NCBI RefSeq assembly: GCF_900142845.1
Contig: NZ_FSRU01000002.1
Coordinates: forward strand, 3,100,001-3,164,000
DNA: 64,000 nucleotides
Direction: 5' to 3'
Origin: Paraburkholderia phenazinium
Lineage (GTDB): Bacteria > Pseudomonadota > Gammaproteobacteria > Burkholderiales > Burkholderiaceae
Position numbers and translations under genes: made by a program. The notes beneath the pieces are model-generated. The model was not told the DNA's origin and searched no databases. It saw only the letters and a program-made list of their open reading frames with translations. This document shows positions 45,577-55,739 of the stretch, in pieces; the first letter of the stretch is position 1, and every line of letters starts with the position of its first letter.

Positions 45577-47160
45577 TCAGCCCTTCAACGTCTGTTCAAG
45601 CACGTGCAGTTCGTGGTTCAACTGCGCATCCGTGCCGCGTTCGGCGGCGATCTTACGCACCGCGTGCAGCACGGTCGTGTGATCGCGCCCGCCAAACAGC
45701 TCGCCGATTTCCGGCAAGCTTTTCTGCGTCAGTTCCTTCGCCAGATACATCGCAATCTGACGCGGCCGCGCAATGTTCGCCGGCCGCTTCTTCGAATACA
45801 TGTCCGCGACCTTGATGCTGTAGAAATCAGCCACCGTCTTCTGGATGTTTTCCACCGAAATCTGGCGGTTTTGCACCGTCAGCAGGTCTTTCAGCGCTTC
45901 TTTCGTCAGTTCGATGGAAATTTCGCGGCCGTGGAACTTCGAATACGCGAGGATCTTGCGCAGCGCGCCTTCCAGCTCACGCACGTTCGAGCGCAGATGC
46001 TTGGCGACGAAAAACGCCACGTCCTCATTCAGGCTCACGCCTTCGGACTGCGCCTTGCGCATCAGGATCGCGACGCGCATTTCCAGCTCGGGCGGCTCGA
46101 TCGCCACCGTCAGGCCGGAGTCGAAGCGCGAGATCAGCCGGTCGTCGATGCCCGAAATTTCCTTCGGGTACGTATCGCTCGTGATGATCACCTGCGCCTT
46201 GTTCGCCACCAGCGCTTCGAACGCGTAGAAGAACTCTTCCTGCGTACGCGACTTGCCCGAGAAGAACTGAATATCGTCGATCAGCAGCAGGTCGAGCGAG
46301 TGGTAGTAGCGCTTAAAGTCGTCGAACGCCTTGCGCTGGTACGCCTTCACCACGTCGGACACATACTGTTCCGCGTGGATGTAGCGGATCCGCGCGCCGG
46401 CCTTGTCCATCAGCAACTGATTGCCGATCGCATGGATCAGGTGAGTCTTGCCGAGGCCCACGCCGCCATACAGAAACAGCGGGTTGTACGAGATGCCGGG
46501 GTTGTCCGCCACCTGGATCGCGGCGGCGCGCGCCAGCTGGTTGGCCTTACCGGTCACGAAATTGTCGAAGGTCAGCACCGGGTTGAGCTTCGAGCGCTCG
46601 TACATCGAATCGCTCTCGGCGTTGCCTTGCTGCGCGGCGCTCTGGCCCGGCCGCCAAGTACGGCGCGCCGCAGCGGCTTCGTTGGCGTCGAGGCTGGGCA
46701 GATCGAGGTCGCCGCCGTCGTCATGATTGTGCTGTTGCGCGCCATGACCGGCGTTCGCGCCCTGCCCCGCGCCATTCGCGCCGTGGGTCCGGGCGGCGTG
46801 TGCGGCCTGCACCGCGCCGACGGCCGCGTCCACCGCAGCCGTGCCGCCGTTGCCGGCGAATTGCGACGGACGTTGCGGCGCCGGCGCAGAAGCCGCCGCG
46901 CCGCGCATGCCGGCCTTGGGATCGAGGACAAACTGGACGTCGACCGGCACGTGCCAAAAGTCGCGTGCCATATCGGAAATGCGGCCGGAAAACTGGCTCT
47001 TGACCCAGTCAAGCTTGAAGCGGTTGGGCGCAGCGATGCTCAGCGTGTTCGCCGCCGCATCGAAGGCAACCGGGGCCAACGGTTTGATCCACGTCACGTA
47101 CTGCTGGGGCGTTAGCTCACGCTCTAGCAGTGCGGAACAGTGTTGCCAGAATTCGTTCAT
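45577..47160 (-). CDS. dnaA: Chromosomal replication initiator DnaA
   Basis: DnaA, 527 residues from [28 protein letters not shown] (domain I). A long low-complexity linker rich in Ala, Gly, Gln and His follows (residues about 95-190, typical of Burkholderiaceae). The AAA+ domain has Walker [18 protein letters not shown] and Walker [14 protein letters not shown]. Domain IV carries the box-binding signature [17 protein letters not shown]. An open frame continues upstream to 47340 without similarity. Confidence 0.98.
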   Translation of the reverse strand: MNEFWQHCSALLERELTPQQYVTWIKPLAPVAFDAAANTLSIAAPNRFKLDWVKSQFSGRISDMARDFWHVPVDVQFVLDPKAGMRGAAASAPAPQRPSQFAGNGGTAAVDAAVGAVQAAHAARTHGANGAGQGANAGHGAQQHNHDDGGDLDLPSLDANEAAAARRTWRPGQSAAQQGNAESDSMYERSKLNPVLTFDNFVTGKANQLARAAAIQVADNPGISYNPLFLYGGVGLGKTHLIHAIGNQLLMDKAGARIRYIHAEQYVSDVVKAYQRKAFDDFKRYYHSLDLLLIDDIQFFSGKSRTQEEFFYAFEALVANKAQVIITSDTYPKEISGIDDRLISRFDSGLTVAIEPPELEMRVAILMRKAQSEGVSLNEDVAFFVAKHLRSNVRELEGALRKILAYSKFHGREISIELTKEALKDLLTVQNRQISVENIQKTVADFYSIKVADMYSKKRPANIARPRQIAMYLAKELTQKSLPEIGELFGGRDHTTVLHAVRKIAAERGTDAQLNHELHVLEQTLKG

Positions 47161-47542
47161 CAAGTTGCTGTCGTTATGTTTGCACGGCGAGCCGCCGACG
47201 CCCCTGTTGCAGATACACAACAAGGCCCTGAGCGGCCAGGCGGAACGGCTCCAGGCGCTTGTGCCACAAGGGTTTGCGGGGCAAGCGGGCCGGAGCGGCG
47301 TGCAGGATTTTTGGGAAGTAGGACGAGATTCTACCGCCAAAACAACCAGGAAAGGGAGTTATCCACAGGGACCGATCAAACCTCCGCCATGAGCCCAGCC
47401 TGTGGAATACGTCGCTAAACTATTGACGACCAAAAGAAAACCGGTTTAAATAGCGGGTTCCGCGAAAACCAATTTTTGAACCACCGGCCATTGCACTTTC
47501 CGCGATGCTCGCGCGGTTAATTCTCTGCCAAGTGAGAGCAAC
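47161..47542. other. Probable part of the replication origin (dnaA-rpmH spacer)
   Basis: Divergent spacer of 382 bases between dnaA and rpmH. It holds one perfect DnaA box, TTATCCACA at 47359-47367, followed by an AT-richer stretch with TTTAAAT and AACCAATTTTTGAACC (47421-47485) that could unwind. It also serves as promoter for dnaA and rpmH. Box number is low, so I call this origin region with moderate confidence. Confidence 0.55.
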
Positions 47543-47677
47543 ATGAAACGTACTTACCAACCTTCCGTTACCCGTCGCAAGCGCACCCACGGCTTCCGCG
47601 TTCGCATGAAGACCGCTGGTGGCCGTAAGGTCATCAACGCACGTCGCGCGAAGGGCCGCAAGCGCCTCGCCATCTAA
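47543..47677 (+). CDS. rpmH: Ribosomal protein bL34
   Basis: A 44-residue protein [18 protein letters not shown]...[19 protein letters not shown], the complete, highly basic bL34 of the large ribosomal subunit. AGTGAGAG lies upstream as ribosome binding site. It precedes rnpA in the conserved rpmH-rnpA-yidD-yidC order. Confidence 0.98.
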
Positions 47678-47700
47678 GGCTGGCGAGCGGATTGCGCGCT

Positions 47701-48180
47701 ATGTCCGATGCCCGCGGCAGCGCGGGAACGGCAGGAGCGCCGCAACAGGGCTCGGTTCCGTTGCGAGCGCAAGCCGCCTTCCCCAAAGCCGCAAGGCTGC
47801 TAAAAACGGATGAATTTTCATCCGTTTTTCGTTTGCGCCCGTGGCGCCGCACCGCACACTTCGTCGTGTACGCCCGGCCCACCGGCAATGACGCGCGCTT
47901 GGGCCTCGTGATCGGCAAGAAGTATGCGCCGCGCGCGGTCACGCGTAATCTGGTGCGCCGTCTCGCGCGTGAAGCCTTCCGGCTGCGCCGCGCGGAGTTC
48001 GGCGGTTGGGACGTGCTGCTGCGTTTGCACACGCGCTTCGACAAGAAGGCTATGCCGGGCGCCTCGTCGCCGCCGTTAAAGGCGTTGTGCCGTAGCGAAA
48101 TAGAGGAGCTGCTCAACAAGGCAGCACGCGAAATTGCCCGTCGTGAGGCGCCGCCCGCGGATGCGCCTGCGACCCAATGA
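47701..48180 (+). CDS. rnpA: Ribonuclease P protein component
   Basis: RnpA, the basic protein subunit that helps RNase P RNA process tRNA 5' ends. 159 residues from ATG 47701: [53 protein letters not shown] (the RNR signature) and [12 protein letters not shown]. The N-terminal 28 residues and the Pro/Ala-rich tail are longer than in E. coli, as usual for Burkholderiaceae. Confidence 0.95.
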   Translation: MSDARGSAGTAGAPQQGSVPLRAQAAFPKAARLLKTDEFSSVFRLRPWRRTAHFVVYARPTGNDARLGLVIGKKYAPRAVTRNLVRRLAREAFRLRRAEFGGWDVLLRLHTRFDKKAMPGASSPPLKALCRSEIEELLNKAAREIARREAPPADAPATQ

Positions 48181-48289
48181 CGCTCATGGAGAGGCCCGTG
48201 CGGCCGCACACGTGGACGATGCCACGGTTCGGTCCCGCTAGCCTCCCCCGGTATCCCTTCTTGGGCGGCGCCGGTTGGCCGCACTAGTC

Positions 48290-48520
48290 ATGCAAACGGT
48301 ACTTTTCGCTTTATTGCGTTTCTACAAGGTTGCCGTGAGTCCCCTGCTCGGCAACCGGTGCCGTTTTTACCCTTCCTGCTCTGATTACGCGCGCGAAGCA
48401 ATCCAGTATCATGGCGCCGCGCGCGGGACTTATCTCGCCGCCAGGCGTATTTGCCGCTGCCACCCGTTTTCGGCGGGCGGCATCGATCTTGTCCCGCCTC
48501 CCACTTCTGAAAAGCGCTGA
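48290..48520 (+). CDS. yidD: Membrane protein insertion efficiency factor YidD
   Basis: A 76-residue Yid[32 protein letters not shown], then [24 protein letters not shown]. The cysteine-rich [12 protein letters not shown] and RCHPF motifs are the family signature. YidD is peripheral to the inner membrane and assists YidC; the yidC gene starts 30 bases later. An earlier in-frame start at 48275 is possible. Confidence 0.95.
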   Translation: MQTVLFALLRFYKVAVSPLLGNRCRFYPSCSDYAREAIQYHGAARGTYLAARRICRCHPFSAGGIDLVPPPTSEKR

Positions 48521-48550
48521 CGCGCCGTTCCATCGACACTGAGACAACGC

Positions 48551-50209
48551 ATGGATATCAAACGCACCGTCCTATGGGTCATATTTTTCATGTCGGCGGT
48601 CATGCTGTTCGACAACTGGCAGCGCGACCACGGACGCCCGTCGATGTTCTTCCCGAGCGCCACGCAGACGCAGACCGCGGCTAGCGCAGCACCGGGCACC
48701 ACGACGCCGGGAACCCAACCCGCCGACCTGCCGGCGACGAACACCGCCGCTCCGGGCGCCGCGCCCGCAGCCCAGGCCCAACTGATCCCGTTCACGACCG
48801 ACGTCTACAGCGGCGAGATCGACACGCGCGGCGGTACGCTGTCGAAGCTGTCGCTGATCAACAAGGGCAACGGTAACCAGCCGGATCTCGTCATCACCCT
48901 GTTCGACCACACCGCCGATCATACGTATCTGGCGCGCACGGGTCTGCTGGGCGGCGATTTCCCGAACCACACGGACATCTACACGCCGGTTGCCGGCCAG
49001 CCGCACGATCTGACGGGCGACGCCAAGTCGTTCTCGCTCAGCTTCGAGTCGCCGGTCAAGGGTGGCGTGAAGGTCGTGAAGACGTACACGTTCACGCGCG
49101 GCAGCTACGTGATCGGCGTCAATACGAAGATCGAAAACGTGGGTTCGACGCCGGTGACGCCGACCGTCTATATGGAACTGGTGCGCGATAGCCAGCCGGT
49201 GGAAACGCCGCGCTTCTCGCACACGTTCATCGGACCGGCTGTCTACACGGATCAGCACCACTTCCAGAAGATGACGTTCAGCGACGTCGACAAGAACAAG
49301 CAGGACTATGCGACCTCGGCCGACAACGGCTGGATCGCGATGGTCCAGCATTACTTCGCGACGGCGTGGATTCCGCAGCAAGGCGTCAAGCGCGATATCT
49401 ATGTCGAGAAGCTTGATCCGACGCTGTATCGCGTGGGTGTGAAGGAGCCGGTGCCGACCATCGCCCCGGGTCAATCGGCTGACGTGTCGGCGAAGCTGTT
49501 CGCCGGTCCGGAAGAAGAACGCATGCTGGAAGGCATCGCGCCGGGCCTGGAACTGGTGAAGGACTACGGCTGGGTGACGATCATCGCCAAGCCGCTGTTC
49601 TGGCTGCTTGAGAAGATCCACAGCTATGTCGGCAACTGGGGCTGGTCGATCGTACTGCTCACGCTGCTGATCAAGGCCGTGTTCTTCCCGCTGTCGGCGG
49701 CCAGCTACAAGTCCATGGCACGCATGAAGGCGATCACGCCGCGCATGCAAGCCCTGCGCGAACGCTTCAAGGGCGATCCGCAGAAGATGAACGCAGCGCT
49801 GATGGAGCTGTACAAGACCGAGAAGGTCAATCCGTTCGGCGGCTGTCTGCCGGTCGTGATCCAGATCCCGGTGTTCATCTCGCTGTACTGGGTGCTGCTG
49901 TCGTCGGTGGAAATGCGCGGCGCGCCGTGGATTCTGTGGATTCACGATCTGTCGCAGCAAGACCCGTTCTTCATCCTGCCGGTGTTGATGGCCGTCTCGA
50001 TGTTCCTGCAGACGCGTCTGAACCCGACGCCGCCGGACCCGGTTCAAGCCAAGATGATGATGTTCATGCCCATCGCGTTCTCGGTCATGTTCTTCTTCTT
50101 CCCGGCCGGTCTGGTGCTGTACTACGTGGTCAACAACGTGCTGTCGATCGCCCAGCAGTACTACATCACGCGGATGATGGGCAAGCCGAAGACCAAGGCT
50201 ACGGCCTGA
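48551..50209 (+). CDS. yidC: Membrane protein insertase YidC
   Basis: YidC, 552 residues. An N-terminal membrane anchor ([19 protein letters not shown]) is followed by a Pro/Thr/Ala-rich linker and a large periplasmic domain (about 75-345). The conserved insertase core follows, with [44 protein letters not shown] and further spans to [21 protein letters not shown]. It inserts inner-membrane proteins alone or with SecYEG. It ends before a strong terminator. Confidence 0.98.
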   Translation: MDIKRTVLWVIFFMSAVMLFDNWQRDHGRPSMFFPSATQTQTAASAAPGTTTPGTQPADLPATNTAAPGAAPAAQAQLIPFTTDVYSGEIDTRGGTLSKLSLINKGNGNQPDLVITLFDHTADHTYLARTGLLGGDFPNHTDIYTPVAGQPHDLTGDAKSFSLSFESPVKGGVKVVKTYTFTRGSYVIGVNTKIENVGSTPVTPTVYMELVRDSQPVETPRFSHTFIGPAVYTDQHHFQKMTFSDVDKNKQDYATSADNGWIAMVQHYFATAWIPQQGVKRDIYVEKLDPTLYRVGVKEPVPTIAPGQSADVSAKLFAGPEEERMLEGIAPGLELVKDYGWVTIIAKPLFWLLEKIHSYVGNWGWSIVLLTLLIKAVFFPLSAASYKSMARMKAITPRMQALRERFKGDPQKMNAALMELYKTEKVNPFGGCLPVVIQIPVFISLYWVLLSSVEMRGAPWILWIHDLSQQDPFFILPVLMAVSMFLQTRLNPTPPDPVQAKMMMFMPIAFSVMFFFFPAGLVLYYVVNNVLSIAQQYYITRMMGKPKTKATA

Positions 50210-50265
50210 TCGGACGGGCGGGTGCTGAGTCACCCGCCAACGCATCCTCATCGCAGCAAGCTGTA

Positions 50266-50299
50266 AAAAAGCCGCCCGGTTTGCACCGGGCGGCTTTTT
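50266..50299 (+). terminator. Rho-independent terminator after yidC
   Basis: GCCGCCCGGT-TTGC-ACCGGGCGGC followed by TTTTT, a ten-base GC-rich stem about 60 bases after the yidC stop. An A6 run precedes the stem, so it may also serve the convergent XRE gene. Confidence 0.95.
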
Positions 50300-50340
50300 A
50301 ATGGGCAATTAGAAAGCGGTTGAAGGCGACGCGCGAGGGG

Positions 50341-50748
50341 CTATTCCTTGCCGGTGTCGTACAGACGGTCGACAAACTCCTCGAGGAAATGACGGTCTTT
50401 CGGGTCCAGCGCCTCGATCTTCGAAGCGAGCTCGATCGCCTCCGGCGTCAACGGGTATTTTTCGCCCGGCGCCAGCGGCTTGGCTTTGACGCCCACCGGC
50501 GGCGGCGGTCCATAATGGAGCCAGTGCATGCCCACACCCAGCCAGTCGGCGAGTGTCTGCAATTTGTCCGGCGTGGGAATGGTTCGGCCCGTCAGCCACT
50601 TGTGCGCGGTCTGCGGCGACACGGGCGCTTCGCCCCGATGCAGCAGATTGAATTCTTTGGCGAGCTGAGTCCCGCCCTTGACGTTCTTCCGGGCAATCTG
50701 GTCCTGCAGCCTCTTGGCGAACGCTAGTTTTTCTTTGGATGTCGGCAT
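50341..50748 (-). CDS. XRE-type helix-turn-helix regulator
   Basis: A 135-residue protein MPTSKEKLAFAKRLQDQIARK... with an XRE/Cro-type DNA-binding domain in residues 8-75 (GTQLAKEFNLLHRGEAPVSPQTAHKWLTGRTIPTPDKLQTLADWLGV). A proline-rich linker (HYGPPPPVGVKAKPLAPGE) and a C-terminal helical part (IELASKIEALDPKDRHFLEEFVDRL) follow. ATG 50748 is chosen because the domain begins there; an upstream frame to 50808 is not conserved-looking. It is convergent with yidC. Regulated genes unknown. Confidence 0.85.
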   Translation of the reverse strand: MPTSKEKLAFAKRLQDQIARKNVKGGTQLAKEFNLLHRGEAPVSPQTAHKWLTGRTIPTPDKLQTLADWLGVGMHWLHYGPPPPVGVKAKPLAPGEKYPLTPEAIELASKIEALDPKDRHFLEEFVDRLYDTGKE

Positions 50749-51108
50749 GGGCCAAATTGTGCAATCCGGCGCTCCAACAGTGGTCAACCGTTTAGGCGAT
50801 AATTTCACGCATTTAAGCTACTTTTAGCCCAAGATGAGCGCCAGATAAAGCGTCGCGCCATTTCGTCAATATGCGCTTTTTTCCTTTTGTGGTGGGCATC
50901 TCACGCATCGCGGCCGCATCGGCAGTCGTATTCACTCCTAGAGTTATCTTATCGTAGTTGAGATAAATCTTTATTTGTCTGAGAAAACGTCCCAAAGTCT
51001 GATTCGCCGGCCACGCGGGAGCCAGCCGGACCGCTCGCGTTACAATGCCTCGCGCCCCTAGCGGGGTCTTCCGTTCTTACTGCTCTCTCTGTTCTCGCGC
51101 CCAATTCC
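50749..51108. promoter_or_regulatory. Divergent region between the XRE gene and mnmE
   Basis: 360 bases, AT-rich in the middle. TTATCT at 50944-50949 and AGATAA at 50961-50966 form an inverted repeat that might bind the XRE regulator, though it is 200 bases from its gene. No further gene is supported here. Confidence 0.35.
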
Positions 51109-52509
51109 ATGCTCGCCACCGACTCCGATCCCATTGTCGCCATTGCCACTGCGCCCGGTCGTGGCGGAATCGGCGTGGTCCGGATTTCGTTCGGGCGGGC
51201 CGGCGCGGCAGCAGCGGAGCCATTGATGCAGGCGCTCACCGGTCAAACTCTGACGCCGCGTCATGCGAGTTATGTGCCCTTCCTCGATGCGGCCGGTAAC
51301 GCGCTCGACCGCGGCATCGCCCTGTACTTTCCGGCGCCGAATTCGTACACCGGCGAGCACGTGCTCGAACTGCAAGGCCACGGCGGGCCGATCGTGCTGC
51401 AACTGGTTCTGCAGCGCTGCATCGACGCGGGCCGCGCGGTTGGACTGCGGCTCGCGGAACCCGGCGAATTCACTCGCCGCGCGTTCCTCAACGACAAGCT
51501 CGATCTGGCTCAGGCCGAGGCGGTGGCCGATCTGATCGAAGCCAGCACCGAGGCCGCCGCGCGCTCGGCGGGCCGCTCGCTGGAGGGCGCGTTTTCGCGC
51601 GACATTCACGCCATGGTCGAAGAGGTCATCACGTTGCGGATGCTGGTCGAAGCTACGCTCGACTTCCCTGAAGAGGAAATCGACTTCCTCGAAGCCGCCG
51701 ATGCGCGCGGCAAGCTCGCTCGGATTCGCGAGCAGCTCGCTCATGTGCTGAACGAGGCGCGTCAGGGCGCGTTGCTGCGCGAGGGGCTGTCGGTGGTGCT
51801 GGCGGGGCAGCCCAACGTCGGCAAGTCGTCGCTGCTGAATGCGCTCGCGGGCGCCGAGCTGGCCATCGTTACGCCGATCGCCGGCACGACGCGCGACAAG
51901 GTCGCGCAGACCATCCAGATCGAAGGGATCCCCTTGCATGTGATCGACACCGCCGGTCTGCGGGAAACCGAGGACGAGGTGGAAAAGATCGGCATTGAGC
52001 GCACGTGGAACGAGATTGAGCGCGCGGACGTGGTGTTGCATCTGCTCGACGCCCGCACGGGAATGAACGCTGAGGATGATGTGATTGCGGCGCGTTTTCC
52101 TGCTGGTGTGCCGGTGGTGCGTGTGATGAACAAGACGGATTTGACGGACATCGCGCCAGCCGTGCGCGCGTTGGATGAAGCCAAGGAAGTGGATCTGCGC
52201 GAAGTGCGGCTGTCGGCAAAGAAGGGCGATGGTATCGCGTTGCTGCGGGCGGAATTGCTGCGAATTGCTGGTTGGCAGGCCGGTGCGGAAAGCGTGTACC
52301 TCGCACGCGAGCGGCATCTGATTGCGCTGCGCGCAGCGCAGGAGCATCTTGCGACGGCCGCGCAACACGCCGATCAGAATGCCCAGGCGCTTGATCTGTT
52401 CGCGGAAGAACTGCGGCTTGCCCAGGAGCAGCTGAACTCGATTACGGGGGAGTTCACGTCGGATGATCTTTTGGGGGTGATTTTTAGCCGTTTTTGTATT
52501 GGGAAGTGA
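51109..52509 (+). CDS. mnmE: tRNA modification GTPase MnmE
   Basis: MnmE (TrmE), 466 residues. With MnmG it installs the 5-carboxymethylaminomethyl group on wobble uridine of certain tRNAs. The N-terminal tetrahydrofolate-binding domain begins [23 protein letters not shown]. The G domain has [17 protein letters not shown] (G1), a G2/G3 region TTRDK...DTAGLRET and NKTD (G4). The protein ends in the invariant FSRFCIGK with catalytic Cys. Its last bases TTTTGTATTGGGAAGTGA nearly match the attachment site used by trmE-targeting genomic islands, and an integrase follows. Confidence 0.98.
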   Translation: MLATDSDPIVAIATAPGRGGIGVVRISFGRAGAAAAEPLMQALTGQTLTPRHASYVPFLDAAGNALDRGIALYFPAPNSYTGEHVLELQGHGGPIVLQLVLQRCIDAGRAVGLRLAEPGEFTRRAFLNDKLDLAQAEAVADLIEASTEAAARSAGRSLEGAFSRDIHAMVEEVITLRMLVEATLDFPEEEIDFLEAADARGKLARIREQLAHVLNEARQGALLREGLSVVLAGQPNVGKSSLLNALAGAELAIVTPIAGTTRDKVAQTIQIEGIPLHVIDTAGLRETEDEVEKIGIERTWNEIERADVVLHLLDARTGMNAEDDVIAARFPAGVPVVRVMNKTDLTDIAPAVRALDEAKEVDLREVRLSAKKGDGIALLRAELLRIAGWQAGAESVYLARERHLIALRAAQEHLATAAQHADQNAQALDLFAEELRLAQEQLNSITGEFTSDDLLGVIFSRFCIGK

Positions 52510-53075
52510 CGGAACGCGCAACGGCCACAGACAAAAATCTACAATAGGCCTTTGCTGTCGGCAAAAGAAGACGAATTGGCACCTCGTACAGAGGGTCTAA
52601 ACGACCTGCTCTATTTGGTACACAAAATGGTATTTCGGCCATTCTCCATGTCCTGTGTACCAAAATTTTCAGTGTTTCCGAAAATACTCCTCTGATCAGG
52701 GTCCGCTGGACAGCAAGCCGTTCGGATCGACAGGTTTCGAGAAGTCGTAGTCCGTAAATTCAGGAATGCTATCTGATCTGGACCGCGTCCGCCGAACCGA
52801 CCGATTTACCATCGGTGATGGCGCCGATCCTGGATCTGACGTTCGACCACCTGGCATGCTCCCAAGATCGATCAACTGGGAGTGATTTTGATCCGTTTCT
52901 GAGCCGGTGCGTGACTTCTCGCAATATACTAGGCGCACAGATCAGCAATAAGGCTGAAATTACGGAATAAAATAACAAATTCCGCTATACTTTGACGCTT
53001 GAATAAGCCTCAATTTTCGGTACACAGATTTGAATTTTCACCATTTCACACACCCTGTGTACCAACATCGCCAGC
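52510..53075. other. mnmE-integrase spacer with repeated TTTGGTACACA motifs
   Basis: 566 bases without a supported gene. TTTGGTACACA or its complement occurs at 52614-52624, 52654-52664, 53016-53026 and 53056-53066. These form two inverted pairs, each with exactly 29 bases between the halves. A fifth copy lies beyond the integrase at 54376-54386. They resemble recombinase arm sites or an autoregulatory operator. Confidence 0.6.
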
Positions 53076-54317
53076 ATGCCCAAAACCGTCCCTCCCCTCA
53101 GCGAAGCCCAAATCCGCGCGATGGAGCCCCGCGCAACCCGCTACTCCATCGCCGACGGCAACGGTCTGGTGCTGGAGATCATGCCAACCGGCAACAAGAT
53201 ATGGCGCTTTCGCTACACGCTCGACGGCAAACGCCAGCCGCTCACCACCATCGGCGACTACAAACGGATTTCGCTGCGCGTCGCGCGTGAGCGGGCGCGG
53301 AAATACGCCGAAATGGTCGCGACCGGTGTGTCGCCGGCGGCCACTGCGCGGCGAGATCGCGGCGCGGAAAAGCGCATCGACCTTCTGCGCGACGCCGCCG
53401 AGCTCTACATGACGGTGGCGATGGCGAGCAAGTCCGAAGAGTATCAACGGACCACCCGGCGCGCGCTCGACAAGGACGTGCTACGAGCCATCGGTAACAA
53501 GCCGATTAGCGGCGTGACGTCGGAAGATATCGTCGCGATCTGCGACCGGATCAAGAAGCGCGGCTCCCCGAAGATGGCGCTCCACACGCGCAACGTCATC
53601 AAGCGACTCTACGAATTCCTGATCGGCCGGCAACTCGCCACCAGCAACCCGGCGGCGGTCGTGCCGGCGCGCTTCATCGCGACGCAGGACAGCCGGACCC
53701 GCGTGCTCACGCCCGGCGAAATCGGCACCACGTTACGTGCGATTGGCGCATCGGGCATCCGCCGACCGCTCAAGCTCGCATTGCATCTGCTCGTGCTGAC
53801 GATGGTCCGCAAGTCCGAGCTGATCGAAGCCACGTGGGCCGAGTTCGACCTCAGGTCTGCGCTATGGAAGATCCCTGCGACGCGCATGAAAAGCGACCGC
53901 GAGCATTGGGTGTATTTGCCGCAGCAGGCGGTTGCGATGCTGCGCGAGTTGCGAGAGATGAAGAGCAGCCGGACCTTCGTGTTTCCGACCGTCAGAGGCG
54001 AGGATCGTCCTATCGCGAAGAGCACGCTGAACCAGGCGGTCAAGGCGCTCGGGCTGGAAGTGGAACACTTCGTTCTGCACGACTTTCGCCGTACCGCGGC
54101 AACTCATCTGCTGGAGATGGGTCAAGCGGCCGAGGCAATCGAAATGGCCCTTGCGCGCGCCGGCAAAGAGACCGCGCATACGACCGAGCAAGCGGACTGC
54201 GCCGACAAACAGCGCAGCGTATTGCAACGATGGGCGGATTTCGTCGATGCGCAAATCGCAGCGGTTCCGCCGGAGAGTCCATCCGTAGAACCCGAACGGC
54301 GACGACGCAGAGTTTGA
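53076..54317 (+). CDS. Tyrosine-type integrase, active site apparently degraded
   Basis: A 413-residue phage/island integrase with an N-terminal DUF4102-type arm-binding domain (MPKTVPPLSEAQIRAMEPRATRYSIADGNGLVLEI). The central domain follows, then the catalytic domain with R245 (LTMVRKSELIEATW) and H335-DFR338 (FVLHDFRRTAATHLLE). In homologues the second His and the tyrosine follow in a LAH...AY....Y pattern. Here the region reads LARAGKETAHTTEQADCADKQR: Arg361 stands for His, and His368 and Cys375 occupy the places of tyrosines, before a normal SVLQRWADFVDA end. The frame is intact, so it may bind DNA without recombining it. Confidence 0.85.
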   Translation: MPKTVPPLSEAQIRAMEPRATRYSIADGNGLVLEIMPTGNKIWRFRYTLDGKRQPLTTIGDYKRISLRVARERARKYAEMVATGVSPAATARRDRGAEKRIDLLRDAAELYMTVAMASKSEEYQRTTRRALDKDVLRAIGNKPISGVTSEDIVAICDRIKKRGSPKMALHTRNVIKRLYEFLIGRQLATSNPAAVVPARFIATQDSRTRVLTPGEIGTTLRAIGASGIRRPLKLALHLLVLTMVRKSELIEATWAEFDLRSALWKIPATRMKSDREHWVYLPQQAVAMLRELREMKSSRTFVFPTVRGEDRPIAKSTLNQAVKALGLEVEHFVLHDFRRTAATHLLEMGQAAEAIEMALARAGKETAHTTEQADCADKQRSVLQRWADFVDAQIAAVPPESPSVEPERRRRRV

Positions 54318-54484
54318 AGGCGCCTCGCTTCGCACGATGCCTGGCCGAATCACAGGCATCGTGCAGAATCCCGCTTTTGGTACACAGATATTCTCAATCA
54401 ACCAGCGAAACGTCTCCAGTAAATGAAATGAGACGTTTTCGCTAGGTTATGCTTCACTCATACCCGGGCATCCGTTAAAGCCAG

Positions 54485-54793
54485 TTACGGACGGCTATAC
54501 ATGGCATTCCAGTCCGCGGCCGACACCCGGCTGCCGCCCGACTGTGACACACCGTTCGCCACCCCGCCGTAACCGCTCGCGGCGCCATTCTGTGCGGCCA
54601 CGCGGGCTTCTGCGGCCTGCACGGCTGCTGGGTAATGGATGTCATCGCCGCCCGGGCGATAGCCGGCCTTTTCGAGCTGGACGAGATCGGTGCGTACCTG
54701 AGCACGGGTGACAGGCGCATTCGATTGGGCAAACGACAGGACCGGAGCGGCCAATGCGGCAGCAACGACAACAGCTTGGATCAGCGATTTCAT
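54485..54793 (-). CDS. DUF4148 small secreted protein
   Basis: A 102-residue exported protein with signal MKSLIQAVVVAAALAAPVLSFAQS. The DUF4148 motif follows: VTRAQVRTDLVQLEKAGYRPGGDDIHYPAAVQAAEARV. Many copies are typical of Burkholderia and Paraburkholderia genomes and often respond to stress, but their function is not known. Confidence 0.92.
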   Translation of the reverse strand: MKSLIQAVVVAAALAAPVLSFAQSNAPVTRAQVRTDLVQLEKAGYRPGGDDIHYPAAVQAAEARVAAQNGAASGYGGVANGVSQSGGSRVSAADWNAMYSRP

Positions 54794-55415
54794 GATGACT
54801 TACCTCGAGATTCTGTTCTTGTCCCGCTACGAGCACCCTTGTTCGTAGCCAGTAAGGACAGTCTAGGTAAGTGAGCGCTTAAGATTAAGCACCTTGCCTG
54901 GAAGGTATTGTTCTTAAACTAGGTATAAACCCTAGAATTCCTTGATGGCATCCATAGCGCAGGTCAGTCGAGCGGTGCCGACCGGCCCCATCGAAAGCAC
55001 CGTTCCGTCGTAGACCAACCAGGTTGAAGCCCACAAGAAAGCAGTCCGAGACCTTTCGTCAGACGCTTTGCGAAGCATGTGATCTTCGCGCAACCGTTAG
55101 ACATCCCAAATAATCCGTCTCACGCTAGCGTGGCCGATTCAGGGGTGCGACTCGTAAAACCAATGCAGTCTGAATCCGACAAATCTCAGACCGATGCGGC
55201 GCACAAGCCGCCACCGCATTGGGTATGGCTTAGAGTCTGTCCCGTGCGTGATCCCCCGCGCATGTAGTACCATTTTCTGGCCGCCGATTTGGCGGCCTTT
55301 TTGTTTCCCGTTCGCCAACGCGAAACGGCAGCGCGAAATTCGACGGCTTGAGGCTCTCTCACCGGTTTATGGACGCCTAAACTGCAAGCAAGGTTGCATG
55401 CTTGGGGAGGCAGCC
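54794..55415. other. Long spacer with a terminator but no clear gene
   Basis: 622 bases. A 34-codon frame (55163-55267, MQSESDKSQTDAAHK...) ends 11 bases before the terminator at 55279 but has no ribosome binding site. Several complementary stretches (GATGCGG...CCGCAT near 55193-55217) suggest that a structured short RNA ends at that terminator. Neither can be asserted. Confidence 0.3.
55279..55302 (+). terminator. Rho-independent terminator
   Basis: GGCCGCC-GATTT-GGCGGCC followed by TTTTT. No plus-strand protein gene of standing precedes it, so it may end a small RNA. Confidence 0.85.
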
Positions 55416-55541
55416 ATGACCGAGTCAATGCTGGCCATTTCGATGGCGACCATCCTGATCGTCTTCGGCACGGCGATACGGGCGACCCATCTGAACCGCG
55501 ATCGACTGATCAAGTGGTTCGAGAAGCACAACATCCGGTGA
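55416..55541 (+). CDS. Very small membrane protein (41 residues)
   Basis: MTESMLAISMATILIVFGTA followed by IRATHLNRDRLIKWFEKHNIR: one membrane span, then a basic amphipathic tail. GGGGAGG lies six bases before the ATG. It resembles the small proteins encoded at 55581-55739 (minus), 56149-56316 and 57766-57930 (minus): an acidic N-terminus, a single span and a His/Arg-rich cytoplasmic tail. Function unknown. Confidence 0.68.
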   Translation: MTESMLAISMATILIVFGTAIRATHLNRDRLIKWFEKHNIR

Positions 55542-55580
55542 TGGCGTTGGCCGGCTACGCGCCTGCGCTGACAAATCCCG

Positions 55581-55739
55581 TCAATGCCGCGGGCGAGTGA
55601 AATCGTGCAAGCGACGCCCATGCATCGCCCGAATCATGCGTTGCCGAAGATGCTCGCGCCGGTAATGCCCGACGACCAGCAAGGTGGCAATCAGCAGCAC
55701 GGAGAATCCCATTGCGACGCCCACCATTGTCTCGTCCAT
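55581..55739 (-). CDS. Very small membrane protein (52 residues)
   Basis: Translation gives MDETMVGVAMGFSVLLIATL followed by LVVGHYRREHLRQRMIRAMH and a tail ending TRPRH. One membrane span and a strongly basic tail, behind a GAGGGG ribosome binding site. It has the same plan as the neighbouring small proteins at 55416, 56149 and 57930. Function unknown. Confidence 0.65.
   Translation of the reverse strand: MDETMVGVAMGFSVLLIATLLVVGHYRREHLRQRMIRAMHGRRLHDFTRPRH

Noticed and set aside
45604..47115. A 503-codon plus-strand frame opposite dnaA
   Set aside because: Antisense shadow of dnaA with no domain features.
48572..50308. A 578-codon minus-strand frame opposite yidC
   Set aside because: Antisense shadow of a certain gene; low-complexity Arg/His composition without motifs.
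52492..54400. A complete genomic island bounded by direct repeats of the mnmE 3' end
   Set aside because: No second copy of TTTTGTATTGGGAAG was found downstream within the window, and the genes after the integrase look chromosomal.
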